Origin: Kineococcus endophyticus
GTDB taxonomy: Bacteria; Actinomycetota; Actinomycetes; Actinomycetales; Kineococcaceae
NCBI RefSeq assembly: GCF_040796495.1
Contig: NZ_JBFNQN010000003.1
Span: 1 to 64,000 of the forward strand
Direction of reading: 5' to 3'
DNA length: 64,000 bases
This document shows, piece after piece, positions 16,784-25,767 of the stretch. Under the pieces are notes generated by a model that worked only from the letters and a program-made list of their open reading frames with translations, ran no database searches and was not told the DNA's origin. A program made the position numbers and the translations under genes. Position 1 is the first letter of the stretch, and each line of letters starts with the position of its first letter.

Positions 16784-18239
16784 CCGACGCTCGCTCCGTC
16801 ACCGCGCCCATCCGCGCCCGCAGCGCGGGCACGAGGTACGCGTAGCTCGCCGGGGTCAGGGGTGTCGTCCACTGACCGCGTCGCACGGCGGCGGGCAGCG
16901 GCAGACCGAGGTCGTCGAGCATCTGGTCGAGCACAGCGAACGATCCGCTCGGTACCTGCTGCTGCCGGTGGGCGGCGGCCTGCCGGTGGGTCAGGTGGAA
17001 CCGGTGGCCCGTGCGCTGCACCTCGTCCCGGCGCGGAGCGGGCACCACGCCCGCCAGGTGGCCGGCGAGCCACACCGCGCCCACCTCCGCCGACAGGGGG
17101 CTGCGGTAGGTGTTGCCCCATCCGGCGAACGCCAGGCGGGGGACGTCGGCCGGCAGGATCCGCCGGTGCAGCGCCATGACGCCGTCGGCGTCCAGCAGGC
17201 GTTCACGCACGGACGCGTCCAGCGGGGAGAGGTCCTGGTCGAAACCCGTCGCGGCGACCACGACGTCCGCCGGCACGCGCGACCCGTCGGACAACTGCAC
17301 GTCCCCCGCACCCAGCGCGGTGATCGACCGTTCGCGGCGGACGGTGATGCGACCGCTGCGGACCGCCTCGAAGAACCCGTCCGTGACGAGGCTGTCCGCG
17401 TAGGGCAGGGGCGTGTCGGGCAGCAGACCGACTCCGCGCGCACCCGTGCGGCGGGCGATCCGCTGGGCCAGGGACCAGAGCACCGCGCGCCGCACCGGAG
17501 CGTCGACGGTGGCGAGCAGGGTCTGGAAGCGGGTCGTCCGTTCCGGGGCCATCAGGTGTTCCCCGAGGCGGGTCAGGAGCAGGTGGCGGAACGTCAACGA
17601 TCCGGCGATGCGCTTGGGGACCTTCCACCGGACGGCCCGGGCCACGACGGTCGTCGAGCGCGCCGTCCGCGACGCGGCGACGGCGACGTCGCACGCGGTT
17701 TTGCCCCAGCCCACGACGACGACGTCGCGCCCCGCGAGGACGGCACCGTCGCCGAGCTGGGTGGGTTCGACGACCTGCCCACCGGTGGCGTCGAACACGT
17801 CGCGGCCCGGCCAGTCCGGCACGTGCGGGGTCGAGAACACGCCGTTCGCGAGCACGAGCCAGTCGACGTCCAGGAGGGAGACGCCCTGCGCGTCGCGGAC
17901 CTGCACGGACCAGCCGTCGCCGGCGGGGACGGCGCGTTCGACCGTCGCACCGAGGCGGACGCGGTCACGGACGCCCTTCACGTCGGCGTAGTGCTCGAGG
18001 TAGGCGCGGACGTGGTTCCCGGTGGGGTGCAGGGGGAAGTCCGCGGGCATGGGCACGTCCGAGAACGCGTAGGAGACGCGGTCGTCCTGGGTCGACACGT
18101 CGGGGTAGCGCCGGGTCGAGCTCCACACGCCGCCGAGGTCGGGCGCCTTCTCCAGCACGGTGACCTCGTGGCCGAACTGCGTCAGCACGGCGGCGGTGAC
18201 CAGGCCGGACGGCCCGGCGCCCACGACAGCGATCCTCAT
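16770..18239 (-). CDS. Flavin-containing monooxygenase
   Basis: A 489-residue FAD/NADPH enzyme. GAGPSG at residues 7-12 is the FAD Rossmann motif, VVVVGWGKTACDVA near 185-198 is the NADPH-binding motif, and ATGFDQD near 320 is the usual FMO/BVMO second ATG motif. Such enzymes oxygenate amines, sulfides or ketones; the substrate is not predictable. ATG start, no signal peptide. Monocistronic, with a convergent overlap with the NmrA gene. Confidence 0.85.
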   Translation of the reverse strand: MRIAVVGAGPSGLVTAAVLTQFGHEVTVLEKAPDLGGVWSSTRRYPDVSTQDDRVSYAFSDVPMPADFPLHPTGNHVRAYLEHYADVKGVRDRVRLGATVERAVPAGDGWSVQVRDAQGVSLLDVDWLVLANGVFSTPHVPDWPGRDVFDATGGQVVEPTQLGDGAVLAGRDVVVVGWGKTACDVAVAASRTARSTTVVARAVRWKVPKRIAGSLTFRHLLLTRLGEHLMAPERTTRFQTLLATVDAPVRRAVLWSLAQRIARRTGARGVGLLPDTPLPYADSLVTDGFFEAVRSGRITVRRERSITALGAGDVQLSDGSRVPADVVVAATGFDQDLSPLDASVRERLLDADGVMALHRRILPADVPRLAFAGWGNTYRSPLSAEVGAVWLAGHLAGVVPAPRRDEVQRTGHRFHLTHRQAAAHRQQQVPSGSFAVLDQMLDDLGLPLPAAVRRGQWTTPLTPASYAYLVPALRARMGAVTERASVTAH

Positions 18240-18428
18240 GCCGCCAGCGTCGGACCCCGTGGTCGCCGTCGGATACCGGAGTCACCCGTTCGTCGGGAAC
18301 CCGGGTGCGCCGAGGAGGTGATTCGTCCCCCGTCCGGCCCTGCACGGACGCACCGGGTCATCGACCTCACCCGTCCGCACCCCGCAGCATCGGGGCAGAC
18401 CACCGCTCACCGAGGGAACGAGTGCCGC

Positions 18429-19586
18429 ATGGACCTGCACGTCACCGAGCACCGGCAGCTCACCGCGGTGCAGAAGCTCGCCCACGACTGGCAGGCGCTG
18501 CACGACGCCGCCGGCGAGGCCAACCCCTTCACCGGACCCGACTGGGCGCTCACCTGGCTGGACCACTTCGCCGGTGACCCCCGCCACGAACCGCTCGTGC
18601 TCGAGGTCCGCGACGGCGACCGCCTCGTGGGCATCGCCCCGCTGTACCGCCGCTCGGTGCTGCGCGGCCTGGCGACGCTCGTGCAACCCATCGGCACCGG
18701 CAGCCTGTGGATCGGGCCGTTCGAGCAGCCCGCCCTGCTGACCGACCCGACGTGCGCCCGCGACGTCGCGCGCGCCGTCGTCGGCCACCTCTGCGCCGAC
18801 CCCACGGGCTGGGACGTGGCGCAGTTCGCGCTCGGCGAGAACGTCCCGTGGTTCGAGCCGGAGTGGCTGCCCGACTGGTCCTTCACCCTCCTGCAGCGGC
18901 GCACCCGGCCGTCGGCGGTGCTGCGGCTTGAAGGCGTCGACAACGTCTACGCCGGCCGCCGGAACCTCAAGGAGTCGTTGCGGCGCGCCCGGAACCGGCT
19001 CACGCGCGACGTCGGTGCCGACGGCTGGTCCGTGCGCCGGGTCACCGACCCCGCGCTCCTGCCCGCCGCGTTCGACCGGCTCGTCGCCCTGCACGGGGAG
19101 CGCTCGCAACTGCGCGACGGCCGCCCCGTGCACGCCGACATCTACGCCGACCCGCGCGTGCTCGGTTACCTGCGCGACGTCGTGACCCGCGCCGGGGAGC
19201 ACGGCGGCGCGAGCGTCTACGAACTGCTCGTCGGCGAGACCGTCGAGGCGAGCCAACTCGTCCTGCACACCCGCTCGGCCAGCTACTCCTCGACGTCCGG
19301 GGTGTCCGAACGCGCGTGGCCGTACTCGGCCGTGACCTACCTGCTGTCCCTCGCCGTGAAGGACGCGCAGGAAGCCGGGCACCGGGTGCTGAACCTGTCG
19401 ACGGGCCCCAACCAGGCCAAGCTCCGGTGGACCGACGAGGTGCGCACCTCCACGGAGTTCGCCGTCGTCGGGCCGCGCCGCCGGTCCAAGGCGCTGACGC
19501 TCGCCCTCGACGCGCACGCCGTCCTCGCCGGGTTCGCCGAGGCGCGGCGAGCGCACCGGGTCCGGCTCACTCCCGGGAAGCCTTGA
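18429..19586 (+). CDS. GNAT-fold acetyltransferase (Acetyltransf_6/BioF2-like)
   Basis: A 385-residue protein with FTGPDWALTWLDHFAG near the N-terminus and a C-terminal GNAT half (ELLVGETVEASQLVLHTR, then VLNLSTGPNQAKLRW). This FemAB-like double-GNAT layout is found in proteins linked to cell-envelope or polysaccharide modification. The chosen ATG at 18429 begins the conserved sequence; the open frame extends far upstream only because of GC bias. The acceptor is unknown. It overlaps the convergent permease gene by 20 bp. Confidence 0.8.
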   Translation: MDLHVTEHRQLTAVQKLAHDWQALHDAAGEANPFTGPDWALTWLDHFAGDPRHEPLVLEVRDGDRLVGIAPLYRRSVLRGLATLVQPIGTGSLWIGPFEQPALLTDPTCARDVARAVVGHLCADPTGWDVAQFALGENVPWFEPEWLPDWSFTLLQRRTRPSAVLRLEGVDNVYAGRRNLKESLRRARNRLTRDVGADGWSVRRVTDPALLPAAFDRLVALHGERSQLRDGRPVHADIYADPRVLGYLRDVVTRAGEHGGASVYELLVGETVEASQLVLHTRSASYSSTSGVSERAWPYSAVTYLLSLAVKDAQEAGHRVLNLSTGPNQAKLRWTDEVRTSTEFAVVGPRRRSKALTLALDAHAVLAGFAEARRAHRVRLTPGKP

Positions 19587-20373
19587 CCCGGTTCTCCACG
19601 ACGCCGAGGACCAGGTCGGTCGCCTTGCCCAGGAGCGCCAGCAGGATGATCGCCAGGAACACCTGGTCGGTGCGGGAGGTGTTCTGCCCGTTCGTCATCT
19701 GGTAGCCGAGGCCGATGGAGGACGAGATCAGTTCGGCGGCGACGAGGAACAGCCAGCTCTGAGCGAGCCCGAGCCGCAACCCCGACAGCAGGGCCGGGGC
19801 GGTGGCGGGCAGCAGGACCGACGTGAAGAGGCCCAGCCCGCGCCGGCCGTAGGCGCGGCCGACCTCGACGAGCGCGGGGTCGAGGTGGGTGAGGGAGGAG
19901 ACGACCGTCGTGTAGACGGGGAAGAACGCCCCGATCGCGACGAGGGTGATCTTCGGGGGTTCGCCGAGCCCGATCCACAGCCCCAGCAACGGGACCCAGG
20001 CCAGGGACGGCACGGCGCGCAGGGCGCCGAGCGTGGGGGACAGCAGGCGGTAGGCCGTCGCGGAGGACCCCGTCAGACCACCGACGACGAGCCCCGCCAC
20101 CGCGCCGCAGGCGAACCCGACGAGCACGCGCTGGACGCTGATCGCGATGTTCAGCTGCAGCGCGCCGGTCGCCGACAGCTGCTGTGCGGCGGTGAGGACG
20201 TCGGCCGGGGAGGGAAGTTGGCTCGGCAGGAACAACCCGGCGGCCGTCGTGACCCACCAGGCCACGACGAGCGCGACGGGGACGACGGCTCCCAGCCACC
20301 AGCGCGACCGCGGCCGCCGGGTCGGGGCGCGGTCCGCCGCCGCCGGCGCAGCACCAGCGTCCAGCACGCTCAC
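19567..20373 (-). CDS. ABC transporter permease, SsuC/TauC type
   Basis: A 268-residue inner-membrane permease with about six hydrophobic segments. The ABC-coupling loop is in the PALLSGLRLGLAQSWLFLVAAE region, as in sulfonate/nitrate/taurine importers. The GTG start overlaps the stop of the substrate-binding gene (GTGA), so it is the third gene of a minus-strand import operon. The N-terminal Pro/Arg-rich stretch is cytoplasmic. Confidence 0.87.
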   Translation of the reverse strand: MSVLDAGAAPAAADRAPTRRPRSRWWLGAVVPVALVVAWWVTTAAGLFLPSQLPSPADVLTAAQQLSATGALQLNIAISVQRVLVGFACGAVAGLVVGGLTGSSATAYRLLSPTLGALRAVPSLAWVPLLGLWIGLGEPPKITLVAIGAFFPVYTTVVSSLTHLDPALVEVGRAYGRRGLGLFTSVLLPATAPALLSGLRLGLAQSWLFLVAAELISSSIGLGYQMTNGQNTSRTDQVFLAIILLALLGKATDLVLGVVENRVKASRE

Positions 20374-21407
20374 GCGGCGCTCGCCTTCTGTGCGAACTCC
20401 GGCACGAGCAACGTGTCGAGGGCCTTGCGCGCCGCGTCCTCCGACGGCACGTCGCCCGTCGCGGCCATCAGCGGGACGATCCCCGACAGCACGGTCCGCT
20501 GCGCGTCGCCCGGAACCCCGTCCAGGTCGAGCGTCGTGCGCTCCAGCACGCGGGCGGCCACCTCCGGGGACAACTGCGCCGTCGTGGCGTAGAGGGTGGC
20601 GAGGTCGGCGGGGTTCGCCAGCGCCCACGCACGGGCCTTCGCGTACGCGTCGACGACCTGCTGGACGAGGTCGGGGGAGTTCTGCACGAACTCCTCGCGT
20701 GCGTTCAGCACGCCGTAGGTGTTGAAGTCGACGTTGCGGTACAGCAGCTTCGACCCCGCCTGGAGCTCGGTCGCGGCCATGTTCGGGTCCAGGCCCGCCC
20801 ACGCGTCGACGTCCCCGCGTTCGAGTGCGGCGCGTCCGTCGGCGTGCTGGATGTTGAGGATCTCGACGTCGGTGCCGGACAACCCGGCCTGGGCGAGGGC
20901 CTGCTGCAGGAAGAAGTACGGGTCGGTGCCGGTCGTCGCGGCGATCTTCTTGCCGCGCAGACCCGCGACGTCGGTGACCGTCGAGTCCTTGCCGACGACG
21001 AGCGCGGTCCACTCCGGCTGGGAGTAGACCTCGACGGTCTGCACGGGGGAGCCGTTCGTGCGGGCCTGCAGCACGGCCGACCCCGCGGTGGAGGCGAGGT
21101 CGAGGTTGCCGTTGCGGAGGAACTCGTTGGCCTTGTTGCTGCCCTGGGACTGCTCCCACTGGACGGTCAGCCCGGCGTCCTCGAGCAGCTTCTGCTCCCG
21201 CACCACGAGGCTCAGCGGGTTGTAGAGCGCGTAGTCGAGGCGGACGCGGTCGCCACCGCCCGAGCCCGATGCGGGCGCGGCGGCGGGGCTGCCGGAGGAC
21301 GACTCGCCCTGGACGCAGGCGGCCGCGGTGAGCGCGAGACCGCCGAGACCGAGGCCGAGCAGGGCGCGACGGGAGGTGCTGGACGTGGACGAGGGCAGCG
21401 TGGACAC
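20370..21407 (-). CDS. ABC transporter substrate-binding lipoprotein, SsuA-like
   Basis: A 345-residue periplasmic-type binding protein anchored as a lipoprotein. An RR pair (13-14) and a hydrophobic segment lead to the lipobox LTAAAC with Cys31, suggesting Tat or Sec export. The NMT1/SsuA fold is visible in RLDYALYNPLSLVVREQKL and LRGKKIAATTGTDPYFF. Likely ligands are aliphatic sulfonates, taurine or similar small anions; the exact ligand is not readable. It lies between its ATPase and permease genes. Confidence 0.87.
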   Translation of the reverse strand: MSTLPSSTSSTSRRALLGLGLGGLALTAAACVQGESSSGSPAAAPASGSGGGDRVRLDYALYNPLSLVVREQKLLEDAGLTVQWEQSQGSNKANEFLRNGNLDLASTAGSAVLQARTNGSPVQTVEVYSQPEWTALVVGKDSTVTDVAGLRGKKIAATTGTDPYFFLQQALAQAGLSGTDVEILNIQHADGRAALERGDVDAWAGLDPNMAATELQAGSKLLYRNVDFNTYGVLNAREEFVQNSPDLVQQVVDAYAKARAWALANPADLATLYATTAQLSPEVAARVLERTTLDLDGVPGDAQRTVLSGIVPLMAATGDVPSEDAARKALDTLLVPEFAQKASAA

Positions 21408-21442
21408 AGGTCTCCCAGGGGGTGGGGGGTGAGGTGGGTGCG

Positions 21443-22273
21443 TCAGGCGGAGCGCGGGACGCCGAGCAGGTCGAGCAGTTCGACACGCAGCCGGGCCGTG
21501 GCGGCGTCGGCGCGGTCGCGCGGGCGGGGGGCGTCGACGGCGAGGTCACGGACGATGCCGGCACCGTCCCCGGTCTCGTCGGAACGGCCGAGAACGAGGA
21601 CCCGGTCGGCGAGGTGCAGGGCCTCGTCGACGTCGTGGGTGACGAAGACGACGGTCGCGCCGGTGCTGCGCTGCACGTCGTCGAGGAGGTCCTGCATCTT
21701 CAGCCGGGTCAGCGCGTCGAGCGCCGCGAACGGCTCGTCGAGCAGGAGCACCCCGGGGCGGCGGACGAGGGCGCGGGCCAGGGCTGTCCGCTGGGCCATG
21801 CCGCCGGAGACGCGGCGCGGTCGGTGGTCGGCGAACTCCTCGAGCCCGACGACCTCGAGCCAGCGCAGCACCTCGGCCCGGCCTGCGGCGCGGTCGGTCC
21901 CGCGGGGCAACCCGAAGGCGACGTTGCCGGCGAGGTCGCGCCACGGCAGCAGGCGCGGCTCCTGGAACACGACGGCCGTGCGCGGGTGGACGCCGCGGAC
22001 GGGCTGCCCGGCGACCTCCACCGCCCCCGACGTCGGGGTGTCGAGGCCGGCGATCAGGCGGAGCAGCGTCGACTTCCCGCAGCCGGAGGCGCCGACGAGG
22101 GCCACCGTGCTGCCGGCGGCGAGGTCGAGGTCGAGCGGGGCGAGGACCCGGCGGCCGCCGAAGGAGCGGCTGACCCCGCGCAGGGTCACGCCGGCGGCGT
22201 CGACCCGGCCGGTCGGCGCGGTGGGGGCGGGGGCGTTGCCGGTCACGGGTGTCGTCGTCACGATCTCCTCCAT
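21443..22273 (-). CDS. ABC transporter ATP-binding protein, SsuB-like
   Basis: An ATPase of about 276 residues energising the adjacent importer. Walker A is GASGCGKST, the signature is VSGGMAQR, Walker B is VLLLDEP and the switch is THD. The Q-loop VVFQEPRLLPW is characteristic of nitrate/sulfonate importers. Start choice is uncertain: ATG 22273 is used, GTG 22294 is possible, and an internal GTG at 22261 follows a GGAGGAG stretch. It is first in the operon, 35 bp ahead of the binding-protein gene. Confidence 0.87.
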   Translation of the reverse strand: MEEIVTTTPVTGNAPAPTAPTGRVDAAGVTLRGVSRSFGGRRVLAPLDLDLAAGSTVALVGASGCGKSTLLRLIAGLDTPTSGAVEVAGQPVRGVHPRTAVVFQEPRLLPWRDLAGNVAFGLPRGTDRAAGRAEVLRWLEVVGLEEFADHRPRRVSGGMAQRTALARALVRRPGVLLLDEPFAALDALTRLKMQDLLDDVQRSTGATVVFVTHDVDEALHLADRVLVLGRSDETGDGAGIVRDLAVDAPRPRDRADAATARLRVELLDLLGVPRSA

Positions 22274-22433
22274 CGGTCCCGGCATGAGCACCACACCTCA
22301 CGAGGAGGCGGTTGCTGCGGCGTCGTCGAGCCAGGTCTCTCGGCCGCTCTGGATGGTGGCGTCACTGTAGGCCAGCTGTGGGGGTGCTGCCGAACCGGTC
22401 GCCGGACCGGGGGTCCTCGGGCACCCTGATCCG

Positions 22434-23156
22434 GTGATCGACCGCCTGCCCTCGCCCGAGGCCGTCGCCCTCACGGGGCCGGTGATGATGCACCAGCACT
22501 GGGACGACCTGGCCTTCCTGCACTGGGCCGTCGACCCCGAGCGCATAGCCCCGTTCATGCCCCCCGGGGTGCGCCCCGACGTGCTGGACGGCGCCACCTA
22601 CGTGGGGCTCATCCCCTTCACCCTCCGCGGCGCCGGGCCGGGCCGGCGGGTCAGCGTGCCGTACGCGGGGACGTTCCTGGAGACGAACGTCCGCTTCTAC
22701 TCCGTCGACGACGAGGGCCGGCGCGGCGTCGTCTTCGCGAGCCTGGACGCGAGCCGGCTCGCGGTCGTGCTGGGCGCGCAGCTGGCGTTCGGGCTGCCCT
22801 ACCGGTGGTCGCACATGCGCCACGCGATCCGCGTGCAGGAGGGCGCGCGGGAACTGCTGTGGACGTGCCGGACGCGGGAGGGCGTGACCAGCCGCGTCGC
22901 CGTCCGCGAGGGCGGCACGGCGGTCGACGACCTGGGCGTGTTCCTCACGTCGCGCTTCGGCCTGCACGCCGAGCACCTCGGCCGGACCTGGTGGATCGCG
23001 AACGAGCACGAGCGGTGGCCGCTGCGGTCGGCGGAACTGCTGGAGCTCGACGACGGTCTCGTGGCGGCCGCGGGGGTCCAGGTCAGCGGCGCGCCCGACC
23101 ACGTCGCGTTCGCCCGCCGCGTCACGACGCGGTTCGCCCTGCCCCGACCGGTCTGA
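22434..23156 (+). CDS. DUF2071 (YqjF-like) protein
   Basis: A 240-residue soluble protein with the DUF2071 signatures MHQHWDDLAFLHWAVDPE, PFTLRGAG and FLETNVRFY. Members are uncharacterised, with an acetoacetate-decarboxylase-like fold suggested for the family. GTG start; transcribed away from the ABC importer. No signal peptide or membrane segment. Function unknown. Confidence 0.82.
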   Translation: MIDRLPSPEAVALTGPVMMHQHWDDLAFLHWAVDPERIAPFMPPGVRPDVLDGATYVGLIPFTLRGAGPGRRVSVPYAGTFLETNVRFYSVDDEGRRGVVFASLDASRLAVVLGAQLAFGLPYRWSHMRHAIRVQEGARELLWTCRTREGVTSRVAVREGGTAVDDLGVFLTSRFGLHAEHLGRTWWIANEHERWPLRSAELLELDDGLVAAAGVQVSGAPDHVAFARRVTTRFALPRPV

Positions 23157-23255
23157 CCCGGTCCTCGACGGCGTGCCGAGGGAACTCGCTCGTGCGATGC
23201 TCCGTTCACCGTTGACAGACCGTTCCCGAGACCCAGGAGAGGACCGCCGCCGCCG

Positions 23256-23333
23256 ATGTGCGACGACGATCACGCCGACGACCCTTCAAGTCCCTGCGCG
23301 GGTGCGCCCGGCCACGGTGAGGTGACCCCGTGA
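23256..23333 (+). CDS. Possible acidic leader peptide before the CNNM gene
   Basis: ATG 23256 opens 25 codons beginning MCDDDHADDPSSPC and ending GHGEVTP. Its TGA overlaps the GTG start of the CNNM transporter gene (GTGA). AGGAGAGG lies upstream, though 13 bases away, which is long. Asp- and Pro-rich nascent chains destabilise ribosomes when magnesium is low, as established for MgtL of enterobacteria. A similar sensor here, in front of a predicted Mg2+ transporter, is plausible but unproven. Confidence 0.4.
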   Translation: MCDDDHADDPSSPCAGAPGHGEVTP

Positions 23334-24730
23334 CCGACGTGCTCGCCCTGCTCCTCGGTGTCGTGGTGGTCCTCGCGATCACCGCGGCGACGGCCTACTT
23401 CGTGGCCCAGGAGTTCGCCTACATGTCGGTGGACCGCTCGGGCCTGGGGGCCCGTGCCGAGTCCGGTGACCCGGGCGCCGGACGCGCGCTCGCGGTCACG
23501 CGCCGCACCTCCTTCATGCTCTCCGGAGCCCAGCTCGGCATCACCGTCACGGGCCTGCTCGTGGGCTACGTCGCCGAACCCCTCATCGGGGAGTCCCTCG
23601 GGTCGCTCCTGGGCGGCGTCGGCATCCCCAGCGGGGTCGGCATCGCCGTGGGTGGCGTCGTGGCGCTCGTGTTCTCCACGTTCGTCCAGATGCTGTTCGG
23701 CGAGCTGTTCCCGAAGAACCTCGCCATCGCCAAGCCGGAACCGGTGGCGACCTGGCTGAGCCGTTCCACGCTGGCCTACCTCAAGGCGTTCGGCTGGCTC
23801 ATCTGGTTCTTCGACCAGTCCTCCAACGCCCTGCTGCGCGCGCTGAAGATCGAACCCGTCCACGACGTCGAGCACGCCGCGACGCCGAAGGACCTCGAGG
23901 CGATCGTCGAGGAGTCCCGCGAGAGCGGTGACCTGCCCGACGACCTGGCCGTCCTTCTCGACCGCATCCTCGACTTCCCGCAGCAGGACGTCGAGCACGC
24001 GATGATCCCGCGTTCGCGCGTCGACACCGTCGACGAGTCCGCCGACCTCGGTCTCGTCCGCGCGCTCATGGCCGTCGGCCACTCGCGCTACCCGGTCCTC
24101 GCGGCCGGCTCGGGTGACGTCCTGGGCGTCGTCCACCTCGCCGACCTCCTCGCCACGCAGGAGGAGGACAGTGCGCCGGTGACCCGCATCATGCGGCCCG
24201 CGCTCGTCGTCTCGACGCTCACGCGGCTGCCGGACGTGCTGCGGCAGCTGGGGGAGTCGCGCAACGAGCTCGCCTGCGTCGTCGACGAGTACGGCGGGTT
24301 CTCCGGCGTCGTCACCGTCGAGGACCTCGCCGAGGAACTCGTCGGCGAGATCACCGACGAGCACGACGAGGACAACCCCACGTACATCCCCGTCGAGGGG
24401 GACGGCGTGTGGGAGATGTCCGGGGAGGTGCACGTCGACGAGGTCGAACGCTCGCTCGGCGTGGACCTGCCGCGCGGCGACTACGAGACGATCGCCGGTC
24501 TCGTCATCGCCGCCCACGGCGGGCTGCCCGAGAAGGGCGCCGAGCTCGACGTGGAACTCCCGCTCGACCTCGGCGAGCTCGACCCCGAGCAGCAGGTCCT
24601 GCACGTCCGGGTCCTGTCCGTCGAACGGCACGTGCCCGGCCGGGTGCGACTGGAACTGACCGGCGCCGCGACCGCGACCGACGTTGCCACCGACACGGAG
24701 GACACCACGAAGGAGGTGACGCATGACTGA
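23330..24730 (+). CDS. CNNM/HlyC-CorC family transporter with CBS pair
   Basis: A 466-residue membrane protein. The N-terminal CNNM (DUF21) domain, about 1-190, has several hydrophobic segments including YFVAQEFAYMSVDRS and the GELFPKNLAIAKPE motif. Then come two CBS domains (about 205-330: PRSRVDTVDES and ACVVDEYGGFSGVVT) and a C-terminal CorC/HlyC domain with DGVWEMSGEVHVDEV. The family exports or exchanges Mg2+ (CorC/MpfA-like). GTG start overlapping a possible leader ORF. The following paralogue overlaps it by 8 bp. Confidence 0.88.
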   Translation: MTDVLALLLGVVVVLAITAATAYFVAQEFAYMSVDRSGLGARAESGDPGAGRALAVTRRTSFMLSGAQLGITVTGLLVGYVAEPLIGESLGSLLGGVGIPSGVGIAVGGVVALVFSTFVQMLFGELFPKNLAIAKPEPVATWLSRSTLAYLKAFGWLIWFFDQSSNALLRALKIEPVHDVEHAATPKDLEAIVEESRESGDLPDDLAVLLDRILDFPQQDVEHAMIPRSRVDTVDESADLGLVRALMAVGHSRYPVLAAGSGDVLGVVHLADLLATQEEDSAPVTRIMRPALVVSTLTRLPDVLRQLGESRNELACVVDEYGGFSGVVTVEDLAEELVGEITDEHDEDNPTYIPVEGDGVWEMSGEVHVDEVERSLGVDLPRGDYETIAGLVIAAHGGLPEKGAELDVELPLDLGELDPEQQVLHVRVLSVERHVPGRVRLELTGAATATDVATDTEDTTKEVTHD

Positions 24731-25733
24731 CAACCCCCTCGTCGTCATCGTCGCGACGGTCGTCATCGTCGCGGCGAGCGCGTTCTTCGTGGCCGTCGAG
24801 TTCGCCCTGCTGGGCGCCAAGCGGCACCGCCTCGAGGAGGCCGCGGGCACCGTCTCCGGCCGCGCCGCGCTGCGCAGCTCCCACGAGCTGACCGTCCTGC
24901 TGGCCGGGTCCCAGCTCGGGATCACCGCCTGCGTCCTGCTGCTGGGGGCCATCAGCAAACCGGCCGTCCACCACTGGCTGACCCCGCTGTTCGAGTCCGC
25001 CGGGCTGCCGCTCGTGGCGGCCGACGTCCTCGGGTTCGTCCTGGCGTTGTTCGTCGTGACGTTCATCCACCTCGTCGTGGGGGAGATGGCGCCGAAGTCG
25101 TGGGCGATCGCCCACCCCGAGCGGTCGGCCCTGCTGCTGGCCGTCCCCATGCGCGGTTTCATGTGGGTGTTCCGCCCCGTCCTGAAGCTGCTCAACTCCG
25201 CGGCCAACGTCCTGGTGCGCAAGGTCGGCGCGACCCCCACCGAGGAGGTCGTCGTCGGGCACAGCCCGGACTCGCTGCGGCACCTGCTCGAGCACTCCAC
25301 GAACGTCGGGGCGCTCGACGCGAAGTTCTCCGCCCAGCTCTCGGGGGCGCTGGACCTGCAACGGCTCACGGTGCGGGACCTGCTGCGCCCCGGCGCGACC
25401 CCGGCGAGCGTGCCGGCGGGCGCGACGGTGGAGCAGGTGCGGGACCTGTCCCGCAGCACCGGCCACCTGCGGATCCTCGTGGGCTCGACCGACGACCTGC
25501 ACGGGATCGTCCACGTCCGGGACACCCTCACCGAACCGGACGAGGCGCCGACGGCGGAGTTCGTGCGGCCCGTGTTCACGCTCGACGGCGGCACCACGCT
25601 GCACGTCGCGCTGACGCGCATGCGGGAGACGAGCAACCACCTCGCGGTCGTGACCGACGAGGGACGGGTCGAGGGTGTCGTGACCCTGTCCGACGTCCTG
25701 CGCCGGCTGTTCCCCGCACCCGCGCCCGCCTGA
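24723..25733 (+). CDS. Second CNNM/CBS transporter subunit or paralogue
   Basis: A 336-residue protein with the same CNNM membrane domain (FFVAVEFALLGAKRHRL, VGEMAPKSWAIAHPER) and a CBS region (VTDEGRVEGVVTLSDVL), but without the CorC/HlyC domain. It overlaps the preceding gene by 8 bp, so the two are translated together and may form a hetero-dimeric Mg2+ transporter. Such adjacent long and short pairs are common in actinobacteria in my recollection. Confidence 0.87.
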   Translation: MTDNPLVVIVATVVIVAASAFFVAVEFALLGAKRHRLEEAAGTVSGRAALRSSHELTVLLAGSQLGITACVLLLGAISKPAVHHWLTPLFESAGLPLVAADVLGFVLALFVVTFIHLVVGEMAPKSWAIAHPERSALLLAVPMRGFMWVFRPVLKLLNSAANVLVRKVGATPTEEVVVGHSPDSLRHLLEHSTNVGALDAKFSAQLSGALDLQRLTVRDLLRPGATPASVPAGATVEQVRDLSRSTGHLRILVGSTDDLHGIVHVRDTLTEPDEAPTAEFVRPVFTLDGGTTLHVALTRMRETSNHLAVVTDEGRVEGVVTLSDVLRRLFPAPAPA

Positions 25734-25767
25734 CCTGGCCGGGCGCGCGGGTGGCACGATCGGTCGG

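Noticed and set aside
16518-18428. Upstream extension of the GNAT protein to 1,022 residues
   Set aside because: The extra 630 residues are low-complexity and overlap the NmrA and monooxygenase genes; the conserved domain starts at 18,429.
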